The notes: a model not told the origin generated them from the letters alone. Counted from the stretch's first letter, positions 1-8,869 are shown. The stretch is DNA of 64,000 bases from Syntrophales bacterium (GCA_023228425.1 JALOBE010000002.1:113492-177491), one strand, 5' to 3'. Numbers and translations are program-made.

Positions 1-588
1 GACTACGCGGGTTTCCAGGCGGCTGTGGCGCAGCACAACATCCTGGAGGCGGCCAACGAGCATGAACTGGTCGCTTTTTGCGAAGTGCTGAGCGCCTACA
101 GACAGCCCATCGAGGGGAAAATCGGTATTATTACCGCAAGCGGAGGCCACGGAGCCATGGCGGTAGACGCCTGTGCCCTGGATGGCATGTCCGTACCCGA
201 ATTTAACGAAGCGACACAGTCGGCGGTGCGCAGCGGTCTCTCAGATAAAGTCAGCCCCATCGCCTCCGTGGCAAACCCGGTGGACCTCACGGGCAGCGCG
301 ACAGACGACGACTTCGTCGCCTGCGTGAAAGCCCTGGGCTCTTCCACTGAAATCGATTGCGTCATTGTCCTGCTGTTGCCCTACATTCCCGGCGTGACTC
401 TCGACATCGGAGTCAGGCTGAGCCAGGCCATGCGTCCCTTCAACAAACCGCTTATCGCCTATGTTCCGCACGTGGAAAAATACAACATGATGGTAGATGG
501 GTTCGAATTCAACGGAACACCCGTGTCTTCTTCTATCGAAGGCGCGGTGCTGATGGCCAAGGCCCTGATGAGGAAAAAGCCATGCTGA
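1..588 (+). CDS. ADP-forming acyl-CoA synthetase, alpha subunit (C-terminal part)
   Basis: The gene enters from the left edge and is open in frame from base 1, so its true start is outside the window; the GTG at 25 is internal. The 195 visible residues match the second CoA-ligase-like domain of the alpha subunit of NDP-forming acetyl/acyl-CoA synthetases, with the glycine-rich ITASGGHGAMAVDA segment near visible residues 44-57. The family interconverts acyl-CoA, ADP and phosphate with acid, CoA and ATP in the cytoplasm, conserving thioester energy as ATP. The stop overlaps the next start by 7 bases, which supports a two-subunit enzyme. The acyl substrate cannot be told from sequence. Confidence 0.8.
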   Translation, partial: DYAGFQAAVAQHNILEAANEHELVAFCEVLSAYRQPIEGKIGIITASGGHGAMAVDACALDGMSVPEFNEATQSAVRSGLSDKVSPIASVANPVDLTGSATDDDFVACVKALGSSTEIDCVIVLLLPYIPGVTLDIGVRLSQAMRPFNKPLIAYVPHVEKYNMMVDGFEFNGTPVSSSIEGAVLMAKALMRKKPC

Positions 589-1310
589 AACAAGAAGCGG
601 CAGAAATTATCCGGAAATCCGGGGAGTGGGGTTGGGTCCTCGAGCCCGATGCGATGAGGCTGCTTTCCCTCTACGGATTTAAAACGCCTCGATACAATGT
701 GGTGACCCAGGCTCCCCGGGCCCTGGCCATTGCCCGGACAATCGGTTATCCCCTGGTAGCCAAGATCGTTTCGCCGTCCATTATGCATAAATCCGATGCC
801 AAGGGTGTCGTTGTCGGCGTCAGGGACGACGAGACACTGATTCAGACATTGGAGAGGTTTCAAGGCTTCGACGGTTTCGCCGGCATGCTGATAGCGGAGA
901 TGGTCAGGGGCCTCGAGCTGATTATCGGAGCGAAAAACGATCTGCAGTTCGGCCCCATGATTCTTGTCGGCATGGGCGGCGTGGGCGTCGAGATTTATAA
1001 GGACGTCGCTCTGCGCATGGCGCCTCTTAAAGTCCGGGACGTGAAGCCCATGCTGAGTGAACTGACCGCCCACAAGCTCCTGGCCGGCTACCGCGGTTCC
1101 GAGCCTGTCAACATGGACACGCTCATCAAGACCATTGTGCGTTTTTCCCGGTTGATGATGAAGATGCAGGAAACCGTCGAATCGATAGATCTCAATCCCG
1201 TCATGTGCGGCGAAACGTCCTGCATCATAGCAGACGCCCGGATTATCTTGAAACAGGAGAGGTGGTCACATGGAAGAACGCGACAGGGGAATGACAACGC
1301 GCACCGATAA
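582..1310 (+). CDS. ADP-forming acyl-CoA synthetase, beta subunit (ATP-grasp)
   Basis: This 242-residue protein has the ATP-grasp fold of the beta subunit of ADP-forming acyl-CoA synthetases, close to the 230-240 residues usual for separate AcdB subunits. Family features are the VAKIVSPSIMHKSDAKGV segment near residues 60-78 and the SIDLNPV motif near the C-terminus. It would carry the nucleotide-binding half of the reaction and pair with the upstream alpha subunit. The ATG at 582 overlaps the alpha stop. Its 3' end overlaps the next gene (corA) by 41 bases, so the three may be co-transcribed, though CorA has no obvious link to the enzyme. Confidence 0.85.
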   Translation: MLKQEAAEIIRKSGEWGWVLEPDAMRLLSLYGFKTPRYNVVTQAPRALAIARTIGYPLVAKIVSPSIMHKSDAKGVVVGVRDDETLIQTLERFQGFDGFAGMLIAEMVRGLELIIGAKNDLQFGPMILVGMGGVGVEIYKDVALRMAPLKVRDVKPMLSELTAHKLLAGYRGSEPVNMDTLIKTIVRFSRLMMKMQETVESIDLNPVMCGETSCIIADARIILKQERWSHGRTRQGNDNAHR

Positions 1311-2343
1311 GGCTGGTCTCCCTCCGGGCACACTCATGCACGTGGGCGAGCGCAGGGAAGAGGAGATCAGGATCACCCGTTTTGACTACGGCCCCGATGG
1401 CGTCCACGAGACGGCTCCGGCCACCATTGAAGAATGCCTTTCCCTGACGACCGATTTCCCGGTTACCTGGATAGACATCGAAGGACTTCACCAGGTCGAT
1501 GTTGTGGAAAAAATTGGATTGTTCTATTCCCTTGACCCCCTGAGCCAGGAAGATATTCTTACGACGACGCAGCGCCCCAAGGCGGAAGATTATGACGACT
1601 ATATTCTCATTATCGTAAAAATGCTTTCCTTGGCGCAGGATTCCCACAGAGTCAGTACGGAACAGGTCAGTATCGTACTCGGCAAAGGCTATGTCCTGTC
1701 CTTCCGGGAAGCCCGGGGAAACCTGTTCGGTACCGTCAGGAAACGGCTGCGGGGAGAGAAGGGACGTCTTCGAAAAATGGGGGCCGATTACCTTGCCCAC
1801 GCCCTGCTCGATGCCGTGGTTGATAATTATTTTGTCCTGCTGGAGCGATTCGGCGAACGAATCAAATCTCTCGATGATGAGCTCGAACAAAGGCCCGACA
1901 GAAAAACGCTCCAGGCAATTCACACATTACGACGAGAAAACATCTTTTTGGGAAAATCGATATGGCCTCTTCGGGAACTGATAAGCGAACTCGACCGGAG
2001 CGAATCGGAACTCCTGACCGATGGGCTGGACCGTTACCTGCGGGATCTGTATGACCACACGATTCAGATCATCGACATCGTCGAGACAAACCAGGACCTC
2101 ATAACGGGCATGCTCGATCTCTACCTGTCGGGCCTAAGCAACAGGATGAACGAGGTTATGAAGATTCTCACCATGTTCGCGTCGATTTTTATTCCACTCT
2201 CGTTCATCGTAGGCATTTACGGCATGAATTTCGAGTTCATGCCCGAACTCACCTGGCGGTGGTCCTACCCGGTACTGTGGCTCGTCATGGTACTGGGCGC
2301 CCTTGGAATGCTCCTCTTTTTCAAGAAAAAGGACTGGTTCTGA
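1270..2343 (+). CDS. corA: CorA-family magnesium/cobalt transporter
   Basis: CorA-type divalent cation channel of 357 residues. The signature GMN motif (in YGMNFEFMPEL) is at about residues 318-320, at the end of the first of two C-terminal membrane helices. The second helix follows at about 333-352 and the protein ends with a lysine-rich tail. The N-terminal 280 residues form the cytoplasmic funnel with its long helices. A GGAGAGG ribosome site sits 8 bases before the ATG, inside the upstream reading frame. Homopentamers of this family import Mg2+ (also Co2+, Ni2+) through the inner membrane. Confidence 0.93.
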   Translation: MEERDRGMTTRTDKAGLPPGTLMHVGERREEEIRITRFDYGPDGVHETAPATIEECLSLTTDFPVTWIDIEGLHQVDVVEKIGLFYSLDPLSQEDILTTTQRPKAEDYDDYILIIVKMLSLAQDSHRVSTEQVSIVLGKGYVLSFREARGNLFGTVRKRLRGEKGRLRKMGADYLAHALLDAVVDNYFVLLERFGERIKSLDDELEQRPDRKTLQAIHTLRRENIFLGKSIWPLRELISELDRSESELLTDGLDRYLRDLYDHTIQIIDIVETNQDLITGMLDLYLSGLSNRMNEVMKILTMFASIFIPLSFIVGIYGMNFEFMPELTWRWSYPVLWLVMVLGALGMLLFFKKKDWF

Positions 2344-2360
2344 AGCATACCGGAACAGGG

Positions 2361-2388
2361 TTGACATTACAGTATCGACTGCTATAGT
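2361..2388 (+). promoter_or_regulatory. Sigma-70-like promoter for the outer-membrane barrel gene
   Basis: TTGACA at 2361-2366, a 16-base spacer, then TATAGT at 2383-2388. It lies about 70 bases upstream of the start at 2458 and just after the corA stop. Near-consensus match seen by eye; no transcription start is known. Confidence 0.65.
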
Positions 2389-2457
2389 CATTTGTCAGTC
2401 ATTTGCCGAACAAAAACCCGAAGCATTCCACTCAAAACCAAAACGGAAAGGAGAACT

Positions 2458-3093
2458 ATGATGAGACGTTTTTACTTTTTCGCTCTTGTCGTGGCCCTGG
2501 TGTTTTCCCTGTCTTTTTCAACAGCCATGGCGGAAATGTTCAACGGCCCCTACATCGGCGTAAATCTCGGGTACGGATCCACTGATTACAAAACGGACGT
2601 CGGCCCCGGCACACTGACACTGGATTCTCTCAGCGGAAGCGGTGTCAATGCCGGTCTCTTCGCGGGATACGGCGCGACGTCTCCCCAGGGCATATACTTC
2701 GGTATCGAGGCTGAGGGCTCCTGGAGCAGTGGAGATGTGGATGTGGATTTGATGGGCGCGAAGGCGGAACTGTCCCAGGACTGGACCCTGGGCCTGACAG
2801 CCCGTCTCGGAGGCATGCTTACGGAAACCATTCTCGGCTACGTCCGGGCCGGATGGGTCGCGACGAAATTCGAAGCTGAAGTCCCTCCCCTTGCCTGGTC
2901 ACAGAAGAAGACCTTTACCGGTCCTCGGATCGGCCTGGGACTTGAATTTCCCATAAACAAAGATGTCTCTTTCCGCACCGACTACACCTACACCTGGTAC
3001 CAGTCGAAAGACCTCGATGACGCCGGCGTTCCTGTCATGAGCGTCAAGCCGAGCGAACAACTGTTCCGTATCGGTTTCGCATACAACTTCTAA
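2458..3093 (+). CDS. Outer-membrane beta-barrel protein (opacity/OmpW-like)
   Basis: A 211-residue protein with a classical signal peptide (MMRRFYFFALVVALVFSLS) ending near an AMA cleavage site at about residue 23. The mature part has alternating aromatic and polar strands, starting FNGPYIGVNLGYG and ending in phenylalanine (FRIGFAYNF), the usual C-terminal signature of barrels inserted by BamA. Length and repeats fit an eight-stranded porin-like barrel of the opacity-protein type. The start at 2458 follows AAAGGAG; an upstream in-frame ATG at 2392 has no signal peptide and is less likely. Function beyond the outer-membrane location is unknown. Confidence 0.8.
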   Translation: MMRRFYFFALVVALVFSLSFSTAMAEMFNGPYIGVNLGYGSTDYKTDVGPGTLTLDSLSGSGVNAGLFAGYGATSPQGIYFGIEAEGSWSSGDVDVDLMGAKAELSQDWTLGLTARLGGMLTETILGYVRAGWVATKFEAEVPPLAWSQKKTFTGPRIGLGLEFPINKDVSFRTDYTYTWYQSKDLDDAGVPVMSVKPSEQLFRIGFAYNF

Positions 3094-3126
3094 AAATCTT
3101 TATACGACATTCAGCACCGATACTGA

Positions 3127-3158
3127 GCCCGCCTTCTTACCGGCCGGAGAAGGCGGGC
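3127..3158 (+). terminator. Hairpin terminator after the outer-membrane protein gene
   Basis: A perfect 11-bp stem (GCCCGCCTTCT pairing with AGAAGGCGGGC) with a 10-base loop, 34 bases after the stop codon. Only a short T run follows, so it may be a weak or factor-assisted terminator. The rest of the 3094-3503 gap holds no recognisable gene. Confidence 0.65.
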
Positions 3159-3415
3159 CGTTTCATCTGATCGGACCGAGCCGGAAGAAACCGGGTTCCC
3201 GAGGCATGTTCACTGCGGCCGGTCGGCCCACATCGACCGCCCTCGATAGTGGGGTCCTGCCGAAACGGAATCATCCACCCCCGCCGGACACCTTCCGGCC
3301 CAGCCATCGCAAGGCTCGACAGGGACAAACCGCCGGCATCGCCGACACATCCGTCCGAGAGAGTCACTCTCACCGGGTTATTTTTCCTTTCCATGTCCCT
3401 ATTCTTTTATCTCTC

Positions 3416-3454
3416 TTGACAATTACACGGCACAGGTATAGATAGGCCTATCTA
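3416..3454 (+). promoter_or_regulatory. feo promoter with overlapping 16-bp palindromic operator
   Basis: TTGACA at 3416-3421 is followed after 15 bases by TATAGA at 3437-3442. A perfect 16-bp palindrome, TAGATAGGCCTATCTA, at 3439-3454 overlaps the -10 region and the likely start of transcription. It is about 50 bases upstream of feoA. Position and symmetry suggest a repressor operator. The TAGG-CCTA core recalls DtxR/IdeR-type iron boxes, but the identity of the regulator is inferred. Confidence 0.6.
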
Positions 3455-3503
3455 ACTTTTAAGCTCTCACCGCTTCCGCAGGGTGAAAGCGACCAGGAGT
3501 GCC

Positions 3504-3740
3504 ATGAAAAAAACTCTTTCTGATCTGAAACCTCATGAAACGGCGATCGTGTCCGAAATCCAGGGCGGGCAGGGCCTCGTGAGCCGCCTGAACGCCCTCG
3601 GCATCCGCCGGGGCAAAAAAATTACCATGATCCATCCCGTCTTTTCCCGAGGACCCGTAACGGTACTCGTCGACAGGACCCATATCGCCATCGGCCGCGG
3701 CATGGCTGACAAAATACTGGTGACCGCAGAGGAACCCTGA
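3504..3740 (+). CDS. feoA: Ferrous iron transport protein FeoA
   Basis: A 78-residue SH3-like FeoA protein: TLSDLKPHETAIVSEIQGG, then LNALGIRRGKKITM and RTHIAIGRGMADKILV, the three conserved blocks of the family. FeoA is a small cytoplasmic partner of FeoB needed for Fe2+ uptake. The ATG at 3504 is preceded by AGGAG with ideal spacing; a GTG seven codons upstream is possible but lacks a ribosome site. It lies 2 bases from feoB, so the two are surely one transcript, probably under the palindromic operator upstream. Confidence 0.92.
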   Translation: MKKTLSDLKPHETAIVSEIQGGQGLVSRLNALGIRRGKKITMIHPVFSRGPVTVLVDRTHIAIGRGMADKILVTAEEP

Positions 3741-3742
3741 TA

Positions 3743-5449
3743 ATGCGTATCCTGCTCATGGGTAACCCAAACGTAGGCAAGAGCGTCGTTTTTTCGCGTC
3801 TTACGGGGGTTCGCGTGGTTTCCGCGAATTATTCAGGGACCACGGTTGAATATCTCACGGGAACCATGAAACTCGGGGATGAAATGGTGGAGATCGTCGA
3901 TGTTCCCGGAACCTACACACTTGATCCTACCAGCGAGGCCGAAGAGATAGCCCTGAAAATGCTTCAGACGGGCGATCTGGTAATCAACGTGGTCGACTCG
4001 ACGAATCTTGAAAGAAACCTCTATCTCACCCTGCAGCTTCTGGAACGGGACATACCGGTCATCGTAGCGCTGAATATCTGGGACGAAACGGTCCACAAGG
4101 GTATCGAAATCGATGTCGGCAAGCTGGAGGAAGTTCTCCGGGTGCCCGTGGTCACCACGTCGGCACTCACGGGACAGGGCATCAAAGATCTCGTGGAACG
4201 AATCCCCGAGGCCCGCTCACCCAGGTTCCCCCCCCTCATCCAGGATGTCCGGTGGGCCTCCGTGGGCAATATCGTTTCTATGGTCCAGCAGATCAGCCAT
4301 CGCCATCACCGGTGGTATGAGCGGCTTGAAGATGCGAGCGTCAAGCCTCTTTCGGGATTGTTCATCGCAGCGGCGATACTCATCCTCTCCTTCGTGATCA
4401 TACGCTTCATCGGAGAATCATTGATCGATTACCTTTTCGACCCGCTCTTCACGACATTGTGGCTTCCCGTCCTGGAACGCGCCAGCTTTCACCTTGGAGG
4501 GGACGGCTTTCTGCATAATATCATCATAGGAAAGCTGCTGGATGGGGAGATCAGCTTCACCGAATCCTTCGGCGTTCTCAGCAGCGGATTCTATGTACCG
4601 CTGGGGATGGTTCTCCCCTATATCATCTCCTTCTACCTCGTACTGGGACTCCTCGAAGACGTGGGGTACCTGCCCCGGCTCGCGGTTCTCATGGACACGA
4701 CCATGCACCGCCTCGGCCTTCACGGCTATGCCATAATCCCCACGCTCCTGGGGCTGGGCTGTGCTGTTCCGGCCATCCTTGCCACCAGAGTCCTCGAAAG
4801 CAGACGGGAACGGTTCATCGCCGCCACCCTGGTGGCCATAGCGATTCCCTGCGCTTCCGCCCAGGCCATGATTATCGGTCTTGTGGGAGATTACGGTATC
4901 CGGTACGTCCTCATGGTCTACGGATCACTGGCGGTATCCTGGGTGGTTATCGGCATGATTCTCAACTACCTCATGAAAGGGCACAGCCCTGAGCTGCTTA
5001 TCGAGATCCCGCCCTATCGACGGCCTCCCTGGACGTCAGTGTTTCAGAAGCTCAGGATGCGGGTGCGGGGATACCTGGTGGAAGCGGTTCCCATCATTCT
5101 GGGCGCGATTATTGTTGTGAACATCCTCTTTTACATCGGGGTCTTCGACGTTCTAACCCGCCTGTCGGCGCCGGTGGTAAAGGGCATCCTCGGCCTTCCC
5201 GAAGAATCGGTCACCTCCATCATCATCGGGCTTCTGAGAAAGGATGCCGCTCTGGGCATGCTTGCCACGACGGCAATGACGGCGAAACAAATGGTCGTCG
5301 GGTCAGTGGTGCTCACCATGTTCTTCCCCTGCATCGCCGCTTTCGTCGTCCTGTACCGGGAACTCGGAATGAAAGATTTTTTCAAGTCCATGGCGGTCAT
5401 GCTCATAGCATCCATAAGTGCCGGCGGGCTGCTCAACCTGATCCTTTGA
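3743..5449 (+). CDS. feoB: Ferrous iron transporter FeoB (short form)
   Basis: GTP-driven Fe2+ permease of the inner membrane. The N-terminal G domain shows G1 GNPNVGKS (residues 7-14), a G2-like YSGTTVE, G3 DVPG and G4 NIWD. The membrane part has two Gate-type segments, including LEDVGYLPRLAVLMD and GLGCAVPAILATR, in which a cysteine sits where FeoB commonly has one. At 568 residues it is shorter than the usual 650-780. The region between the G domain and the first membrane helix is compressed, so the helical GDI domain seems reduced. The start is chosen by position 2 bases after feoA. Confidence 0.95.
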   Translation: MRILLMGNPNVGKSVVFSRLTGVRVVSANYSGTTVEYLTGTMKLGDEMVEIVDVPGTYTLDPTSEAEEIALKMLQTGDLVINVVDSTNLERNLYLTLQLLERDIPVIVALNIWDETVHKGIEIDVGKLEEVLRVPVVTTSALTGQGIKDLVERIPEARSPRFPPLIQDVRWASVGNIVSMVQQISHRHHRWYERLEDASVKPLSGLFIAAAILILSFVIIRFIGESLIDYLFDPLFTTLWLPVLERASFHLGGDGFLHNIIIGKLLDGEISFTESFGVLSSGFYVPLGMVLPYIISFYLVLGLLEDVGYLPRLAVLMDTTMHRLGLHGYAIIPTLLGLGCAVPAILATRVLESRRERFIAATLVAIAIPCASAQAMIIGLVGDYGIRYVLMVYGSLAVSWVVIGMILNYLMKGHSPELLIEIPPYRRPPWTSVFQKLRMRVRGYLVEAVPIILGAIIVVNILFYIGVFDVLTRLSAPVVKGILGLPEESVTSIIIGLLRKDAALGMLATTAMTAKQMVVGSVVLTMFFPCIAAFVVLYRELGMKDFFKSMAVMLIASISAGGLLNLIL

Positions 5450-5796
5450 ACATCGAACGGGCCTCTTCAAGGGGGACCCCTATCCAGCAACTCCAACTAA
5501 CCGGTTGATTTTCCGCCCGCTCGTCCCGTCGGTTCCGGTCATCGTCAACAGGACTGTTCATAGCCATGTTGATAACCTTGTGGACGCTTCATACAAATGC
5601 TATAAAATCTCATTTTTACACCCTTTTGCGTAAACATTGGGCACATAATTGTTCTATATTATCAAATAGATAGAGCTTTCCGTCGCATAACTGAGGAGTT
5701 ACAGGGCACGGGGGATCGGGCGGGACGGCTCACCGGGACAGGCGGGTACCGTGAACGGTCAGGAAGAAATGAAACAAATCAGGTCTGTTGTAACGA
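5450..5796. other. Intergenic region without a recognised gene
   Basis: 347 bases between convergent feoB and a small hypothetical gene. It contains an AT-rich stretch at about 5585-5690. No coding region, stable hairpin terminator or repeat was recognised. Confidence 0.5.
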
Positions 5797-6114
5797 TTAT
5801 CGTTTCTCCGCGAAGAAGCCGAACCATTCCGATTCTGTTTTTCGAAGTTCCGAGTTTATATACTTGCGTTCTTTCCAGAGATGTTCAACCAGTTCGGCAT
5901 TGTGCCTGCTTTCCATGTTTCCGCAGCCCGGCGCGGATGAATACACTTCACACAGAGTCGAATGGTGATTGCAGCGAATGCTGATGAATCCGCCATCCAT
6001 TCCCCCCAAAAGAGGAACGTAATAGTAAAACTCCCTGTCCGAACGACGGATCTCTCCGGCAAGCAACCGGGCGTCTTTTTTGGATCGTATCTGAAAAATC
6101 GCTGGTTTCTTCAT
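5797..6114 (-). CDS. Small hypothetical protein
   Basis: I do not recognise this 105-residue protein. The ATG at 6114 has a strong AGGAGG ribosome site 4 bases upstream, which makes it very likely real. The frame stays open upstream but that part lacks a ribosome site. It is rich in charged residues, has no signal peptide or membrane segment, and contains three cysteines (in IRCNHHSTLCEVY and APGCGN) that do not form an obvious metal motif. It sits alone between feoB and the DUF3108 gene. Confidence 0.6.
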   Translation of the reverse strand: MKKPAIFQIRSKKDARLLAGEIRRSDREFYYYVPLLGGMDGGFISIRCNHHSTLCEVYSSAPGCGNMESRHNAELVEHLWKERKYINSELRKTESEWFGFFAEKR

Positions 6115-6293
6115 GGTTCCTCCTTCACCTTTATCCAGCCGGTGTCTGAAAAAACAAAAATACTCCAGACAGCCTTTTGTGGTGCGGCGAAAAGAACTGC
6201 CCTGTCGAATACGGGGAACACAGAGGATCGAAACGAATGTACCATTACAGTGACAGTGTATATTCTCAACTGATCCGGGCAAGGTCAAGCATT

Positions 6294-7229
6294 TTATGGT
6301 GACTCCCGCAGAGCAGATCCGGCGTTGCTTTCCGGGGTATTCCGAAGTCCCGGATCGGCTGTGACGAGATCTACCGTGAAGCTTCCAACCACGACACTGC
6401 TTTTCATGCGTACGGGCATGCGCCGGTTGTCGGCGGTTACCCACACAAAAAGGTCGGCGTCCCGGCTTTTTTTGAAAACGCCGTCCACGTCACCCATGTC
6501 AACCCGCACGAGGAAACTGTCATAATCAACGCCCCGGACCTTGATCATCTCCCGATCCATGACGACCGCCCTGCCGGTGATGGTTTTTTTCCCGTCAGAA
6601 ACCGGTATAGCAAACTCTTTTCCAACATCGATATCAAAAAACCGGAAAGCGAAAAACATGGAGAGGGGGTCGAACGATCCGGGCAGCAGGGCAACCGAGG
6701 CGTGTTCTTCTCCGTTGTTGAAATAGCGCGACCGCATCGTATCCCAATCGTAGGTCACCACGACATCGCGCCTGCTTTTCCCCTCGCTTTTCTTGGTATA
6801 GAGGAGGGACATGGTCATGTCCTTGTCGGTAAAGCCTTCCATCCGGTCGCGGACACGGTAGAAAATATCGGCAAAAGCGTTTGTCCTGCTGACCATGGCG
6901 AAATGTCTGGCCTCGAGACCATTCACATCCGTCCGGGGCATCACCTCCAGGACACCTTCGCCGACCGGTATGGCGCCCCAGGTAACGACGAAAACCAAAC
7001 GTTCACCGGGATAAAAAGGCTGCCCCGCGAAATCGCCGCCATGGCTCCGGAAAGGCCACACGCACAGACACACGCACAGGAGCAAGGCGACGGCAAGCGT
7101 TCCGATCCCTGCCCCTGCCCGGAAGCAGACATGCCGCTTCAGCGCCATGGTATCCGGTATTCGACAGTCATCCATGGGCATAACCGTAATAGCAATCAAA
7201 CCGTGAGTCAAGCGCGTAACGACCGGCAT
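6294..7229 (-). CDS. DUF3108 domain protein, probably periplasmic
   Basis: A 311-residue protein matching the DUF3108 family: the FYPGERLVFVVTWGAIPVGEGVLEV block (about residues 75-100) is followed by the beta-rich body with RDRMEGFTDKD and a GDVDGVFKK segment. A hydrophobic stretch at about residues 40-58 would act as signal or anchor and place the domain in the periplasm. The ATG at 7229 follows GGGGAGG at 10 bases; an internal ATG at 7148 would give a more conventional signal peptide but has no ribosome site. The family's molecular role is unknown; members tend to occur in envelope contexts. Confidence 0.75.
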   Translation of the reverse strand: MPVVTRLTHGLIAITVMPMDDCRIPDTMALKRHVCFRAGAGIGTLAVALLLCVCLCVWPFRSHGGDFAGQPFYPGERLVFVVTWGAIPVGEGVLEVMPRTDVNGLEARHFAMVSRTNAFADIFYRVRDRMEGFTDKDMTMSLLYTKKSEGKSRRDVVVTYDWDTMRSRYFNNGEEHASVALLPGSFDPLSMFFAFRFFDIDVGKEFAIPVSDGKKTITGRAVVMDREMIKVRGVDYDSFLVRVDMGDVDGVFKKSRDADLFVWVTADNRRMPVRMKSSVVVGSFTVDLVTADPGLRNTPESNAGSALRESP

Positions 7230-7413
7230 GGAGTACACACCTCCCCTATGCTCTCCTCTCTCCGGCTGTGAAAAAACAAGACAACACCGGTGGATGTCCT
7301 TTTTTCCGAAGGTGACACAAAAGTCTTGAGGTTACCGTCTTACGGAACGAATCGACCGTCGGTAGACACAAGGATTTCCCGGCCCCTGTTCACATCCTGT
7401 GCTCTTTTAGTAC

Positions 7414-7442
7414 TTGACAAATGGCGTGATGAGGCATAAGCA
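7414..7442 (+). promoter_or_regulatory. Candidate promoter of the 2-oxoacid:ferredoxin oxidoreductase operon
   Basis: TTGACA at 7414-7419 with a 17-base spacer to TAAGCA at 7437-7442, about 95 bases before the ferredoxin start. The -35 is perfect and the -10 is poor. The rest of the gap 7230-7536 shows no gene. Confidence 0.4.
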
Positions 7443-7536
7443 GCACATTCATTACCGTAATCACCTTTTCAGGAAAAATCCGACGGCCTTCCATGGAACA
7501 ACGGACACGTTTCCCGGGAAGTCCCCACACAGCACC

Positions 7537-7794
7537 ATGAAACAAGCAGAAAACAAAAAACCTCTTCGTCGCGGCCACATCGTTATTCACCAGGACACCT
7601 GTAAAGGGTGCGGCCTGTGTATATCCGTGTGTCCCGCCCAGGTGATCGGCTTTTCGCATGTACTGAATGAAAAAGGCTACTACCCGGCACTGTATCTGGA
7701 ACCATCGGAATCAAACGAGGGACGTTTCTGCACCGGCTGCGCCATCTGCGCTATTATCTGCCCCGATGTCGCCATTGAAGTGTACCGTGACTGA
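7537..7794 (+). CDS. 2-oxoacid:ferredoxin oxidoreductase, ferredoxin-like delta subunit
   Basis: An 85-residue 2[4Fe-4S] protein with CKGCGLCISVCP at residues 22-33 and CTGCAICAIICP at 65-76. It is the first gene of a delta-alpha-beta-gamma operon for a thiamine-diphosphate 2-oxoacid:ferredoxin oxidoreductase and would pass electrons from the catalytic subunits to free ferredoxin. No good ribosome site precedes the ATG at 7537. The frame is open back to 7414, but the upstream residues do not look like a ferredoxin. The stop overlaps the next gene. Confidence 0.85.
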   Translation: MKQAENKKPLRRGHIVIHQDTCKGCGLCISVCPAQVIGFSHVLNEKGYYPALYLEPSESNEGRFCTGCAICAIICPDVAIEVYRD

Positions 7795-8869
7795 TAAAAT
7801 TCTCATGAGGGGGACCCATGTGATCGCCGAGTCGGCCGTCAGGGCCGGCTGCCGTTTTTACGCGGGCTACCCCATCACACCACAGAACGAACTCGCGGAA
7901 TACATGGCCTCCGCCATGGCCGCCCTGGATGACGGAACCTTCATTCAGGGAGAGAGCGAAATCGCCTCGATCAACATGGTGATCGGCGCCTCAATAGCCG
8001 GCGCCCGCGCCATGACAAGTTCTTCCAGCCCCGGTTTGAGCCTGAAACAGGAGGGACTCTCCTTCCTCGCGGCCCAGGAACTGCCGGCTGTCGTGGTCAA
8101 CTCAATGCGGGGCGGTCCCGGCATGGGCAATATCGCTCCTTCACAGGGCGACTATTTCCAATCCACCCGCGGTGGAGGTCACGGCGATTACCGCTGCATA
8201 GTTCTGGCGCCTGCCTCGGGCCAGGAAATGGCCGATCTCACCCGAAGGTCCTTCGAGTACGCCGATCACTACCGTTCACCGGTCATCATGCTCATCGACG
8301 GTATGATGGGACAGATGATGGAACCGGTGCTTCTTCCCGAACCCCTCGCCGCGGCCGATCTTCCGAAGAAAAACTGGATCCTTGACGGAGCCGCCGGAAG
8401 ACCCTGCAGAACGGTCAAGTCTCTGATTCTCGATACGGCCAAGGAAGAGGAGCACAACTGGAAACTGTTCCGTAAATACGAAAACATTTCCAAGGAACTC
8501 CAGATGGCTGAAACCTATCGGACCGATGACGCCCGTCTGGTGGTTGTGGCCTATGGCACCGCCGCCCGTGTAGCCAAGGGGGCCATAAAACGTGTTCGAG
8601 AAATCGGATTGAAAGTAGGCCTGCTCCGTCCCGTGACGCTCTGGCCTTTCCCACGCCGGGCTCTTGAAGACGCGAGCAGGTTCGTCAAAGAATTCCTGGT
8701 CTATGAAATGAATACGGGACAAATGGTTGAAGATGTGCAACTCTCCCTGAAACACCGGAGTGAAGTCCACTTTTATGGACGGCCGGGCGGTGTTGTACCG
8801 ACTCCCGACGAGATAGCAAAGGTCATAACGAGCCTCTATTATCGACGGCGTCTCGAAGAGGAAGCCTGA
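7787..8869 (+). CDS. 2-oxoacid:ferredoxin oxidoreductase, alpha subunit
   Basis: A 360-residue alpha subunit of the KorA/VorB type. The pyrimidine-binding GYPITPQNE motif is at residues 27-35, followed by GESEIASINMVIGASIAGARAMTSSSSPG, typical of the thiamine-diphosphate fold, and a C-terminal transketolase-like domain (LVVVAYGTAARVA). The GTG start at 7787 overlaps the ferredoxin stop by 8 bases and gives the expected N-terminus; the frame is open further upstream but only as a shadow of the ferredoxin gene. The enzyme would oxidatively decarboxylate a 2-oxoacid to acyl-CoA or run in reverse. Whether the substrate is 2-oxoglutarate, a branched-chain or an aryl 2-oxoacid cannot be decided. 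Confidence 0.88.
   Translation: MTDKILMRGTHVIAESAVRAGCRFYAGYPITPQNELAEYMASAMAALDDGTFIQGESEIASINMVIGASIAGARAMTSSSSPGLSLKQEGLSFLAAQELPAVVVNSMRGGPGMGNIAPSQGDYFQSTRGGGHGDYRCIVLAPASGQEMADLTRRSFEYADHYRSPVIMLIDGMMGQMMEPVLLPEPLAAADLPKKNWILDGAAGRPCRTVKSLILDTAKEEEHNWKLFRKYENISKELQMAETYRTDDARLVVVAYGTAARVAKGAIKRVREIGLKVGLLRPVTLWPFPRRALEDASRFVKEFLVYEMNTGQMVEDVQLSLKHRSEVHFYGRPGGVVPTPDEIAKVITSLYYRRRLEEEA

Noticed and set aside
459..1073. Long antisense frames opposite the acyl-CoA synthetase, GcvT and IDH genes
   Set aside because: Frames such as 459-1073 and 56614-57948 on the minus strand are shadows caused by high GC; their translations look random and have no ribosome sites.
7230..7536. N-terminal extension of the ferredoxin subunit back to 7414
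   Set aside because: The added residues are unlike ferredoxins and would start inside the candidate -35 element.
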